Below are positions 36,162-45,800 of a stretch of 64,000 nucleotides of DNA, in pieces (the stretch's first letter is position 1; each line of letters begins with the position of its first letter). The stretch lies in assembly GCF_000948975.2 (NCBI RefSeq), contig NZ_CP059735.1, forward strand, positions 3,162,001-3,226,000, read 5' to 3'. The notes below the pieces were generated by a model. It saw only the letters and a program-made list of their open reading frames with translations, searched no databases and was not told the DNA's origin. Source of the DNA: Thalassomonas actiniarum (lineage in GTDB: Bacteria; Pseudomonadota; Gammaproteobacteria; Enterobacterales; Alteromonadaceae). A program made the translations under genes and the position numbers.

Positions 36162-37778
36162 ATGTCAACAAGGACGATTATCGCTGAAACCTCTGTATCG
36201 TATTTTTTAGCGGATGAAAAATCCCGCCAACTGGCCTTATCCCACTGTGATATTGTTCATTTTACCGATGGCCTTGCCAGCGAAGAAGATATTCGCCGGT
36301 TAAGTGATTTAGTTAAAGGCACACATGGGCAGGCAGAAGTGAAACTTTCCATGTCTATCCGGGCAAGAGAAGATCTTACCTGTGCCCATGACCAGCTGTC
36401 CTTATTCGCGCTGCAGAGCCATATTATTAAAGTTATGGACAGAGTGGACTTTTTTGAACTTGATGCCGAATTTGATCTGGTGACTCCGCTGCTGAATTTG
36501 ATCCCGGCCGAGAAGCGCATCATTACCCGCAGAATATCGACGCTTGCCGAACATCCGGATACCGGTATACCGGCACGGCAGACCCAAGGTTATAGAACCC
36601 TCGCCCGGCAATATCGTAGCGACAGTGACTTTGATGCTTTTCTCTATCGTCTTATCTGCCCCGAAGGTTTAACGGCGCTGGAGTTTTTGCATTATAACGA
36701 TAACGATAAGGTCACGGCATATGATGAAGCCGAACAGGAAGGCTGGAGCCGCATTTGTGCCTTTTATAAAGGTGCCAGGGTTATTTTTGCCAACTTGCAG
36801 CAAAGCTCGTTGTTATCGCTCAAAGCGATGGATAAAAATTATTGTCTCAGTGCCTTGCCCGAGGATATCAACGGTGTTTACGGCATTATAGGTGATGCCA
36901 TTAAGCAGTCTCTTTCTCCTTTGACCCACAATGCCGGTTTGAGGGCATTGGAATATCCGGCAATTTATTTGCATTTTAACATTAGCAACCAGCAGACTTT
37001 AGATAATTATATTTCGCGATTGGCCGCCATTAACTTACCCCTGCGGGGTTTAACGGTAACGGCGCCCCTTAAAGGCAGTATCAGCCAAAATTACCCCGCC
37101 AGCAGGGGGCTGGTCAAACGTACCTGCTCAGCCAATGTCTTGAAAGTCGATAATGACCAAATTCAGGTGGATACTACAGATGATGTCGGCCTGACATTGC
37201 TGCTGGAGCAGCACAACGTTGATATACCGGGTAAGCGGGTGGCCGTGCTGGGGTGCGGCTGCTCGGGACGAATTGCAGCACAAACCTTATATGAGCAAGG
37301 GGCGGAGGTGACGTTATTTAATCGCGGGGTGCAAAGGGCGGCCCTGGCGCATAAATTACTTCATTTACCTTGCTTATCCCTTACCGATTTGCAACTTGAT
37401 GCCTTTGATGTGCTGGTCAATACCATACCGTTCGAGCAAGACTCAGATATGACTTTTAATCTGGACTGTCTGCACAAGGAAATGATTTATATTGATTTTG
37501 TTTACAATCAATTTCCAAATGGCTTATTGCACCGGGCAAGTGATAAGGGGTTAAAGGTTATTGACGGCCTGATGATGCTCAGAAGCCAGTTATTGTCACA
37601 ATTTTATCGTTTAACCGGCCAGTTATTGCCCCCTGAGGCCTGCCAGGTACTCGACCTGGTGATTGCGGATAAAAAATCCCGGGGTATAACGACGCAGGAG
37701 CGGGACGTTTCGTTTAACAAGTCAAGGGATAACCACCAGCTGACCGGATCACCGAAAACCTACCGGGAAATCTGCTGA
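36162..37778 (+). CDS. Degenerate 3-dehydroquinase / shikimate-dehydrogenase-like fusion
   Basis: A 538-aa two-domain protein. Residues 1-~230 follow the type I dehydroquinate dehydratase fold (VDFFELDAEFD, RIITRRIS), but the expected active-site His of the SYHDF-type motif is Arg and no Schiff-base Lys is evident, so this half is probably inactive. Residues ~240-515 are shikimate-dehydrogenase-like: substrate Ser pair in SLSPLTHNAGL, catalytic Lys304 (TAPLKGS), Asp340 (TTDDVG), Rossmann GCGCSGRIAA and the terminal DGLMMLRSQLL. The dehydrogenase core therefore looks functional. Known fusions serve the shikimate pathway, but this divergent copy heads an accessory operon and more likely reduces or oxidises a pathway-specific cyclic substrate. 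AGGGAAG precedes the ATG. Confidence 0.82.
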   Translation: MSTRTIIAETSVSYFLADEKSRQLALSHCDIVHFTDGLASEEDIRRLSDLVKGTHGQAEVKLSMSIRAREDLTCAHDQLSLFALQSHIIKVMDRVDFFELDAEFDLVTPLLNLIPAEKRIITRRISTLAEHPDTGIPARQTQGYRTLARQYRSDSDFDAFLYRLICPEGLTALEFLHYNDNDKVTAYDEAEQEGWSRICAFYKGARVIFANLQQSSLLSLKAMDKNYCLSALPEDINGVYGIIGDAIKQSLSPLTHNAGLRALEYPAIYLHFNISNQQTLDNYISRLAAINLPLRGLTVTAPLKGSISQNYPASRGLVKRTCSANVLKVDNDQIQVDTTDDVGLTLLLEQHNVDIPGKRVAVLGCGCSGRIAAQTLYEQGAEVTLFNRGVQRAALAHKLLHLPCLSLTDLQLDAFDVLVNTIPFEQDSDMTFNLDCLHKEMIYIDFVYNQFPNGLLHRASDKGLKVIDGLMMLRSQLLSQFYRLTGQLLPPEACQVLDLVIADKKSRGITTQERDVSFNKSRDNHQLTGSPKTYREIC

Positions 37779-37809
37779 AATAAAGGATAAAAGCCAGGGA
37801 GAGCGGGTT

Positions 37810-38685
37810 ATGGAGCACAGTGAAAGCGTTCAATGTCAAAGCAGGCTTAAGCTCGGTAATTTGCTCGGCACCTGGGTGAATGTTAATGCCCGGGCGGATT
37901 TTATTACTCGCTTTGCCCTCAACTTAGATGGCGAAGCATTGAAGCTAACCATTTTATCGACATCCGGGGGATGTGAGCAAACACAGCTTCACCTGGATGT
38001 TTATCCCGTGGCCAATCCCGGCAGTGAGCTGGCCACGGGTTTTTATCACTATCAACAGCCGTCGGGGCTCATTGTTGCCGCCAATGAAAAAAATGGTGTT
38101 CTGGTGCTGCAAAGTTACCGAGAAACGGATAACCCTTTAAACGCTCATCAGCAGAAAGAGACTAGCCATAGCCGCCAAACTGAGAAGCTATTAAGCCGGG
38201 AGTTTTATTACCGGCAAACAAGTTTATCAGCCGATGAACAACCTATCTTAACCGGGTTTTCCCCGGCAAATGAAAATAATGCCGGGGAGAGCACAACAGG
38301 GGCAAATATCCAGGCACAGGAAGATTTTCAGGCTTTGCCTGGCTGTTGGCATAATACCCATCGCCACAGCAGCTGGATGAAGGCCTTTTCTATTGAAAAG
38401 ATATCTTCGGATTGGGTCCTGGAAGTTTTTGGCGACTGTAACGGGGTGACCTGGCCCAGGATGCCATTAACCCCCTATAGCTTTGATCAACAGGAAATGG
38501 GCTTTATTGCCTATTGCGACTTAGACAGTGTCAGCGGTTTATTTTGTGCATATTCGAATAAGGGTTTAATGGTGGTTACGGTATTTTTTGCTGTTAATAA
38601 CACCGGGTCTGAACAATTGACAGATAAAACCTTTTGCCGTGAATTTTATGTTCATCAGGCCCGTGCTGATGCAGCGCACAGCTAA
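37810..38685 (+). CDS. Unknown protein with two tandem copies of an LLGxW-type domain
   Basis: A 291-aa cytoplasmic protein with no signal peptide. Two copies of one ~110-residue beta-rich domain are visible: the first starts LLGTWVNVNARADFITRFAL (near residue 14), the second LPGCWHNTHRHSSWMKAFSI (near 180). Each continues with a central aromatic segment, then NEKNGVLVLQSY or SNKGLMVVTVFF, and ends in REFYYR / REFYVH. The gene starting at 63.6 kb encodes another member. I recall similar domains only as uncharacterised proteins near biosynthetic genes. AGGGAGAG precedes the ATG, 31 bp after the upstream stop. A lipocalin-like binding role is possible but unproven. Confidence 0.75.
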   Translation: MEHSESVQCQSRLKLGNLLGTWVNVNARADFITRFALNLDGEALKLTILSTSGGCEQTQLHLDVYPVANPGSELATGFYHYQQPSGLIVAANEKNGVLVLQSYRETDNPLNAHQQKETSHSRQTEKLLSREFYYRQTSLSADEQPILTGFSPANENNAGESTTGANIQAQEDFQALPGCWHNTHRHSSWMKAFSIEKISSDWVLEVFGDCNGVTWPRMPLTPYSFDQQEMGFIAYCDLDSVSGLFCAYSNKGLMVVTVFFAVNNTGSEQLTDKTFCREFYVHQARADAAHS

Positions 38686-38754
38686 AATGTTTTTATTTCA
38701 GGCATTGCACACAGCAACAGGAATATCCAATTCAGGACTTTTACAGGGATGGTT

Positions 38755-39969
38755 ATGAAAAGCCAACTAAGAACAGCAGTTAACGCAGCGGACCCCGGTG
38801 CGATGATCACCGCACTTGAGTCCCTGTCACAGGAAGTGTTCAGCCAAAGGGCCCGGGACTACGATCTTCAGGCCAGGTTTCCGGCAGAGAATTTTACCGA
38901 TCTTTTTCATATCAATGCCTTGGCGGCCCCGGTTGCCCCGGGTTTTGGCGGCCTCGGATTTGCGCCTGAATATGGCAATGTTAATGCCCTGTGGCAAATG
39001 ACCCGGGCCATCGCCAAAGCCGATTTATCCTTTGCCCGTTGCTGGGAAGGCCATAATAATGCCCTGATGCTGATAGATAAACTGGCCAAGACAGAGCAAA
39101 AGCAACGCTGGTTTAGCGAGGTGATGCAAAAGGGCCATCGCTGGGCCGCCTGGAGCGGAGAGCCGCAAACTAAGTTGCCCCACCAGCAATACAGCATAGG
39201 CACCCGGATAGAAAAACAGGACTCGGGTTATGTGATCAACGGCAACAAGGTTTTTGCCACCAGTGCCGTAGGGGCTAACCGGGCGATTTTGCTGGTGAGC
39301 CTGGCGGGGCCGGGAGGTGCCAGGGAGATAAGCGACGGAGAGAATAATTTGCTGATGCTGGCCTGTGATTTATCCGATCCCAGTATCAGCTTTGACGGCG
39401 ACTGGTGGGATCCCATCGGCATGCGCTCTACCGTGTCCTACAAGGTTAACTTTGATAATACCTTTATCCCGGCAAAAGATTGTATCGGTGAAATAGGCGA
39501 ATTTCTGACCCAGGATATGCAAAGCCGTTTTACTCCCCATTACGGCGTCAGTTTTCTCGGGGCATTGGATGCGGCCTATGAATATGCCCTGAATATAGTC
39601 AACTCACAGCAAAGGCAGCAAGACCCTTATGTGCAGCAGCATATTGCCCGGGTGAAGCTCAATATCGATACCTTAAGCTTGTGGATGAATCAGGTGGCAT
39701 CGAGCCTGGATCACCAGCAATTTGATAGCGCCCGTGAACAGGGCGCTCAATTTCGCTACCTGGCAGAGCAACTGGCGCAAGAAGGCGTGGCCTTATGCAT
39801 TAAAATTTGCGGTGCCCGGGCGCTGAATAAACCCAGTGTGCTGGAGCGTATCTACCGGGATCTGAGTATTTATGTACAGCATGATAATGCCGATCATATC
39901 CTGGCCACCATTGGCAGGCGGGCGTTGGGAGTAAAGGTCGACAATGCCTTTTTTAAATTAAAAGCCTGA
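38755..39969 (+). CDS. Acyl-CoA-dehydrogenase-fold flavoenzyme
   Basis: A 404-aa FAD enzyme of the acyl-CoA dehydrogenase superfamily. The N-terminal helical part is followed by the flavin/substrate loop (WAAWSGEP), the middle beta domain (YVINGNKVFATSAVGANRAILL, WWDPIGMRSTVSYKVNFDN) and a C-terminal helical bundle ending in IYRDLSIYVQHDNADHILATIGR. No clear catalytic Glu of true acyl-CoA dehydrogenases is seen, and the form resembles group-D flavin monooxygenases (DszC/SfnC-like) often paired with SsuD-like enzymes, one of which lies downstream. The start at 38755 has AGGG 6 bp upstream. Substrate unknown. Confidence 0.85.
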   Translation: MKSQLRTAVNAADPGAMITALESLSQEVFSQRARDYDLQARFPAENFTDLFHINALAAPVAPGFGGLGFAPEYGNVNALWQMTRAIAKADLSFARCWEGHNNALMLIDKLAKTEQKQRWFSEVMQKGHRWAAWSGEPQTKLPHQQYSIGTRIEKQDSGYVINGNKVFATSAVGANRAILLVSLAGPGGAREISDGENNLLMLACDLSDPSISFDGDWWDPIGMRSTVSYKVNFDNTFIPAKDCIGEIGEFLTQDMQSRFTPHYGVSFLGALDAAYEYALNIVNSQQRQQDPYVQQHIARVKLNIDTLSLWMNQVASSLDHQQFDSAREQGAQFRYLAEQLAQEGVALCIKICGARALNKPSVLERIYRDLSIYVQHDNADHILATIGRRALGVKVDNAFFKLKA

Positions 39970-40047
39970 CAGGCAAAGCCAGGAGTCTTGTTCACAACCG
40001 TTCAGGGTGCAAGCAGGAAGAATAAAAGCAAATCAGGAGTGTTGCCA

Positions 40048-41622
40048 ATGAAAAATCAAGCGCAGTATTATCCCGTTGCTGCCAGCATCTGGCTGCTGGC
40101 TTTGGGGTATTTTGCTTTTTATATTCCCTACAGTGCCTTGATTAAAGCCCTTTCTTCCGGCTTATTGGCAAACCTTGGGGTGAGCAGCCATGCTCTGGTC
40201 CTCAGTCCGTCGGCATTTTTACCCTGGGTGCTGCTTGGCACGGTATTGACTATGCCCTTGATCATTTATGTCTTGGGCTGGTATCGCTTTCTTAAAGGCG
40301 AAGATCGCAGTTTTAGCCAAAAGCTCTCAGGCATTAACCGCTGGGCCATTGGCTCCGGACTGGCCTTTTCGGTGATTATTGTCACCACTACACTGGCCTA
40401 CAGCTTTGTCGGGGTCTCCATTGTCTTTGCCTTATTGCTGATGCGCGGCGGTGTCCTGGTGATGTCGCCGATAGTAGATCATTTTTCCGGGCGGCAAGTT
40501 CACTGGTATTCCTGGAGCGGACTTATGCTAAGTTTATTTGCCGTCGCCCTGGCCCTGGCACAGGCGGCAGAATATCAGCTGGCTCCGTTGGTGCTCCTTA
40601 ACCTGGCGGCTTACCTGGGTGGTTATATATTCAGGCTCAGATTAATGTCCCATTATGCCAAAGATGCGCAGGAGTCGGTGAACCGGCAGTTTTTTGTCCA
40701 GGAAAATACTGTGGCGATGACGGCTTTGCTTGCCATTGCCGTGTTCACTGTGGTGTTCCACCTCAATCGCGGACAAATCTCCTTTGCCGATTATCTCTCG
40801 GTCATGGCCAGTTCCAAGGTGATTTACCCGGCCATGATGATCGGAGCTTTCTATGGCATTTTAGCCGTTTTTGGCAGTTTGATTTATCTGAACCGGCGGG
40901 AGAATACCTTTGCTATTCCGGTGAACCGCTGTGCCAGCTTATTATCCGGGGTGTGCGCCTCGTTCATTTTATACTTCTTCTTTGCCGGGCAGGAGCTCAG
41001 TATTGTTCAGCTCAGCAGTGCTTTTGCCATCTGCCTTGCTTTGACCTTAATGTCCTTTTTCGACAGCAAGCAGATCTCCGGACATCCCCATTCGCTGGAA
41101 AATCCGATGCAACGTATCTGGCTGTTTATTTGCGACGGTAACCGTATGCGTTCGCCCATGGCGGCGGCCATTTGCAATAAAGTGCTGGAGAAACATTTTC
41201 AACAGACAAGCCCGGAGGAAAATACCCGGGACATCTACGCCGAAAGCGCCGCCTTACAATTGGGGCAACAGCGAACAATGCCCGATGCAGCCAGAGCGGC
41301 TTTGACGGACTTTGATATTGAGCTGGATGAACACCGGGCACAACAGGTGACCGAGGAGCATATTCACCGGGCAGAGAAAATTTATTGCATGAATGAGAGC
41401 CAGTGCCGGGAACTTATTGCCCTTTATCCCTGGATAGCAGCGAAAGTGATCAACCTTGGCGGCGAAGCAGAGATAGCGAAGCCCGAAGGACTGCACAAGC
41501 AGCATTTTATTGCCCTGGGCAATATTCTCTATCAGCATATCCAGGGGCTGTTAACGTCTGTGGCCCTGGATGAGGAAGAGCAGCCGGTACTCGAAAGCGG
41601 ACTGGAGCGTAAAAATGTCTGA
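40048..41622 (+). CDS. Membrane-transporter-like protein fused to a low-Mr tyrosine-phosphatase-like domain
   Basis: A 524-aa fusion. Residues 1-~340 contain about ten hydrophobic helices (WLLALGYFAFYIPYSALI, FALLLMRGGVLVMSPIVDHF), similar in layout to drug/metabolite (EamA-type) transporters. Residues ~355-500 are a low-molecular-weight phosphotyrosine phosphatase/arsenate-reductase-like domain with P-loop Cys362-DGNRM-Arg368-SP. The acid loop has no clear DPY motif (AEIAKPEG), so activity may be altered. I know of no standard family with this fusion. CAGGAGTG precedes the ATG at 40048, and the stop overlaps the next gene by 8 bp, so both come from one operon. It could export the product of this cluster under phospho-control. 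Confidence 0.82.
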   Translation: MKNQAQYYPVAASIWLLALGYFAFYIPYSALIKALSSGLLANLGVSSHALVLSPSAFLPWVLLGTVLTMPLIIYVLGWYRFLKGEDRSFSQKLSGINRWAIGSGLAFSVIIVTTTLAYSFVGVSIVFALLLMRGGVLVMSPIVDHFSGRQVHWYSWSGLMLSLFAVALALAQAAEYQLAPLVLLNLAAYLGGYIFRLRLMSHYAKDAQESVNRQFFVQENTVAMTALLAIAVFTVVFHLNRGQISFADYLSVMASSKVIYPAMMIGAFYGILAVFGSLIYLNRRENTFAIPVNRCASLLSGVCASFILYFFFAGQELSIVQLSSAFAICLALTLMSFFDSKQISGHPHSLENPMQRIWLFICDGNRMRSPMAAAICNKVLEKHFQQTSPEENTRDIYAESAALQLGQQRTMPDAARAALTDFDIELDEHRAQQVTEEHIHRAEKIYCMNESQCRELIALYPWIAAKVINLGGEAEIAKPEGLHKQHFIALGNILYQHIQGLLTSVALDEEEQPVLESGLERKNV

Positions 41623-42769
41623 ACAAGTGACCAAAAGAGCCGGCAGGGCCCCGTTAAAAATCCACTGGCGTCTTTGCCAGGGAGGGGAACAACAGGGGCA
41701 GTCTTATAAAGCTTACGGTTGTGGCTTGCAGCGAACCCGGCACACTATGGGACAATCCCCCGAAAGCGGTCAGGTGGATTTAGCGCAGCAACTGGCTTTT
41801 ACCCGGGAAGCCGAAGAGCTGGGATTTGATTCCCTGCTGGTTGACTTTAATTTACAAAAGCCCGATCCCATCCTGTTAGCCCTGGCACTGGGTCTGCAAA
41901 CGCAAACGATAAAGTTTATTATCGCCTGCCGCTCCGGGTTGATGCCGCCAAGTTATTTTGTTCAAAAGCTTAATACCTTGTCCCAATTGATCCCCGGGCG
42001 TTTTTCCCTGAATGTGGTGGCGGGCCACTCCCCGAAAGAGCAACATGCCTACGGGGACTTTCTTGAGCATGACCAGCGCTTTAAGCGTACCGAAGAATTG
42101 CTGGCCATTTGTCGGCAACTGTGGGCCAACAGCGGGGAGGTTGATTTTTCCGGTGAACATTATCAGCTTTTTAATGCCAGGGTCGGCACGTCTTTTTTAT
42201 CCCCCGGTTTGAATGCTCCCGAATGTTTTATCGCCGGCAGTTCGCCGCAGGCATTATCACTTGCCACCGGGCAGGGGAATACCTGGATCAGCCTGGCAAG
42301 ACTGCCTGAGGATATGGCGCCATTAGCGGATCAAATGCTCAGTGCCGGCAAAGAGGTGGCAATCCGTTTGTCGGTGATCTGCAGGCCAACCCGGGCACAG
42401 GCCTGGGCTGCTGCCGAGCATTTAGTGGCCTCAGGCGAGGAAAGTGAAGCCGCTGTCGGGGCGGTCAAAGCGGCAGAGAAAAATTTTGTCCAGCAAAGCG
42501 ACTCCTATGGCATCAAGCAATGCCATCAGGAAGCAAACTCAGACAGGTCTCCCTGGCTCAGTGAAATATTATGGAATGGTGCGGTCAAGACCCATGGTGC
42601 TACCGCCATTGCCCTGGTGGGCTCACCGCAAGAGATCGCACAGGCCATTAAAGCGTACCAGGCAATTGGGGTGAGCCAGTTTATTTTTTCAGGCTGGCCC
42701 CAGCTAGACGAAATGCGGATTTTTGCTCAGCGGGTATTACCTTTACTGATGTCGCAACACGCGGTGTGA
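41615..42769 (+). CDS. SsuD-like LLM-class flavin-dependent monooxygenase
   Basis: A 384-aa luciferase-like (bacterial luciferase / alkanesulfonate monooxygenase) TIM-barrel enzyme using FMNH2 and oxygen. Family blocks are present: IHWRLCQGGE at the N-terminus, EELGFDSLLVDF, FIIACRSGLMPPSYFVQKL, GRFSLNVVAGHSPKEQ, QRFKRTEELL and SQFIFSGWPQLDEM near the end. The ATG at 41615 has GGAGCG upstream and overlaps the transporter gene. No flavin reductase lies beside it; a housekeeping reductase would have to supply FMNH2. Together with the acyl-CoA-dehydrogenase-like flavoenzyme it suggests oxidation of a sulfonate, sulfone or amine. Confidence 0.9.
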   Translation: MSEQVTKRAGRAPLKIHWRLCQGGEQQGQSYKAYGCGLQRTRHTMGQSPESGQVDLAQQLAFTREAEELGFDSLLVDFNLQKPDPILLALALGLQTQTIKFIIACRSGLMPPSYFVQKLNTLSQLIPGRFSLNVVAGHSPKEQHAYGDFLEHDQRFKRTEELLAICRQLWANSGEVDFSGEHYQLFNARVGTSFLSPGLNAPECFIAGSSPQALSLATGQGNTWISLARLPEDMAPLADQMLSAGKEVAIRLSVICRPTRAQAWAAAEHLVASGEESEAAVGAVKAAEKNFVQQSDSYGIKQCHQEANSDRSPWLSEILWNGAVKTHGATAIALVGSPQEIAQAIKAYQAIGVSQFIFSGWPQLDEMRIFAQRVLPLLMSQHAV

Positions 42770-42893
42770 ATTAACGAAAAAAGCGATGCAGCCGGGGAGT
42801 TTAACCAGGCTGGCATTAAACGGCCTTAGCTGTCTCGGTCGGAAAACATCATGAATAAGATGATTTTTTGGTGTTATAACCAGGAGAAAGACA

Positions 42894-45800
42894 ATGGGCA
42901 GTGGTGATGGTTTTTTTGGCTTGATAAAAGCCTTGCTAATGCGCCCCATGCGCGTGATAAAGCAGGCAGTAATGCTTGGCCTGTTATCTGTATTGGTGGG
43001 CAGTTGCGCCCAGGGCCCTTATTTACCACAGGCCACATATCCGTCGGCGGCAGATAACCGCTGTCAAATCGGCGGCAAGGTTGAGCGGATAGTCAAAGTC
43101 AATATGGTGGCGTTGAACCAGCCTTTTTGGTACAACCGCCTGGGTGCCTCGCAGCTTAACGGTATGATCTTTGCGCTTTCCTCCGATTTGATCTATACCG
43201 GCAGCGACCGCGATAAAGGCAATGCCTTATTGGCGGATTTGCAGGCCGGTAAGACCGGGAATTACTGGGATTTGATCGACAATGTCAGCCTGCGTCATGA
43301 CAAAAGACCCAGACCCATAGTACTGCGTGCCAATGTCCATGATTGCCTGGACATACATTTTACCAATTTGCTGGCACCGGCGCCGCAAGAGCTCACCAGC
43401 TTTGCCGGTGTGCATATTGAGGGCACAGAGGTCTTTTCAACCAGGCTTAATAACCCGCAGGCGATCAAAAATGACGGCGCCTATATCGGGAAGAACGCCA
43501 ATAACCTGGCTTCTCCGGGATTTAGCAAGGACTACTCATTGTTTATCCCCGCCGAAGGCACCTTTGTGCTCTACAGCGCCGGTGATAATTTCAGTAATTT
43601 TTTTCAGGGACAATTAACCTTTGGCTTGTTTGGCTCGTTAAATGTTCAGCCCAAGGGGGCCGAGTATTACCGCAGCCAGGTAAGCGAGCAGGCCATGCTC
43701 GCGGCAACGAAAAAAGACGCCGCAGGCAATCCCGTTAAAACCGGCAGCGGACAACCGCAAATCGACTACCAGGCGCGTTATGCTGGCAGTGATAAGCCGG
43801 TACTTAACATGTTAAGCCCATTTGATGGTCAGGTGAATACTTATGCGCTGGTTTATTCCGATCCCACCGCCATCATTACCGGGCCCGATGCCGGGCGTTT
43901 TCAACCGGGTACCCGGCCGTTTGGCGACGGTCCGCAATATCCTCAGCCGTTGGAGCCGTACCGGGAATTCAATATTATGTATCATGAGCCGGTCAGGGCA
44001 GAGCAGGCCTTTGCTGCGTTTGCCGGTGGCGCCTCCAATACCAACGGCAATACCTTTGCTGCCGGGGGGGACTTTTTTGCCATCAATTACGGCATGGCGG
44101 GCATAGGGCCGGAAATTTATTCCAACCGCATCAATGTCGGCCCCATGTACGACTGTGCCACCTGTGCCTATGAGGAATTCTTTTTAAGCTCCTGGACCGT
44201 GGGGGATCCTGCCATGGTGGTGGATATCCCCGCCAACTTCTGCTCGGAAAATCATCCCATCAGCCAGCCTACGGATGTGCGCGATCCCAATCCCCCCAAT
44301 TGTCAGCCGAGGCTGGGGAAAAAAGCGACTAGGGCTTTTTATCCCGACGATCCTGCCAATGTCTATCACAGCTATATGAACGATCATGTGAAAATGCGTA
44401 TTCACCACGGCGCCGGCACTTTACATCACCTGCACCACTTACATGCCCACCAGTGGCTGCATTCCCCCAATAGCGATAACAGCCATTATCTCGACAGCCA
44501 GCTGATAGGTCCCGGATCTTCTTTTACTTTGGATATGGTGTATAACAGCAGCGGCAACCGTAACCAGACGGTGGGGGACTCTATTTTCCATTGCCATTTC
44601 TATCCGCATTTTGCCGAAGGCATGTGGGGCTTGTGGCGGGTGCACGATGTCTTTGAGCAAGGCACTGTGCTGGGTAATAACGGCAGACCGGCAGCAGGCA
44701 GCCGCGCCTTACCCGACGGCGAGATTGCTGCCGGTACCCCGATCCCTGGCATAGTGCCTTTGCCTACCATCGCCATGGCGCCGGTGCCGGGCGAGGTGCA
44801 TATTGAAAACGGCCAGATAGTATTGCCGCAGATCAGTGTTGCCACCAATAGCGACGGCCGCTATGTCGGTAAACTTCAAGACGGCACGGTTTATCAAAAT
44901 CCCGGCTATCCGTTTTTTATTCCCGGTATTGCCGGGGAAAGGGCGCCGCACCCGCCGCTGGATTTTGCCCAAACAGCCAGCGACGGCGAGCTCAACGGCG
45001 GCTTGCCCCGCCATGTGGTTTATAAACCGGGCACCTTTTTCGCCGATCCCAAAGATCCCGGTACCATAGCCTTTGATAACTACGATCCTGAAATTATTGA
45101 ATATCATAATAAATTTGATTTCAGTAAATTTACCCATGTCTTGCAGGGCACCAGGTTGCCGGAAGATGGCACCAACATAGAGAAAGTGGCTATGGGGGCG
45201 CATGCCACCCGCAGCCATCATTCCAGCACGCCGCAAGGTTTGGCGGATCAATTTGTCTTAAACGGCTTATTGCAGCAAAAAGGGGCGCCTTATGCCGATC
45301 CCTGTGCAACCAACTCCAGCAGTCAGTTTTTAGCGACACCGACACCGACGCCCCCGGATAAATTACGCCAGTATCGCGGCGTAGATATGCAAATGGATGT
45401 GGTGCTCAATAAAAAAGGCTGGCATTACTCCCAGCAGCGCTTTGGCGTGTTATGGCAGGATCTGCTGCCGACCCTGAACAAGCAAAGGCCGCCGGAGCCG
45501 TTGTTTTTCAGGGCCAATTCCGGGGATTGCGTCAACTACTGGTTTGCCAATGTCGTGCCGGAATATTACGAGCTGGATGATTTTCAGGTGCGTACCCCGA
45601 CCGATATCCTCGGCCAGCACATTCACCTGGTGAAATTTGATGTCACCTCGTCCGACGGCGGTGCCAACGGCTGGAATTATGAAGACGGCACTTTCAGTCC
45701 GCAAACCGTGGTGGAGCGCATAGCAGCCTTTAATAAAGGCAAACTGGACAACCATAGCGGCACCCTGGCGGCAAAAGCGCCTACCTGGCTGTGTAATGAG

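Noticed and set aside
42842-42870. Small ATCAT/ATGAT hairpin followed by T residues before the giant oxidase gene
   Set aside because: Only 5 bp of stem, too weak to call a terminator or attenuator.
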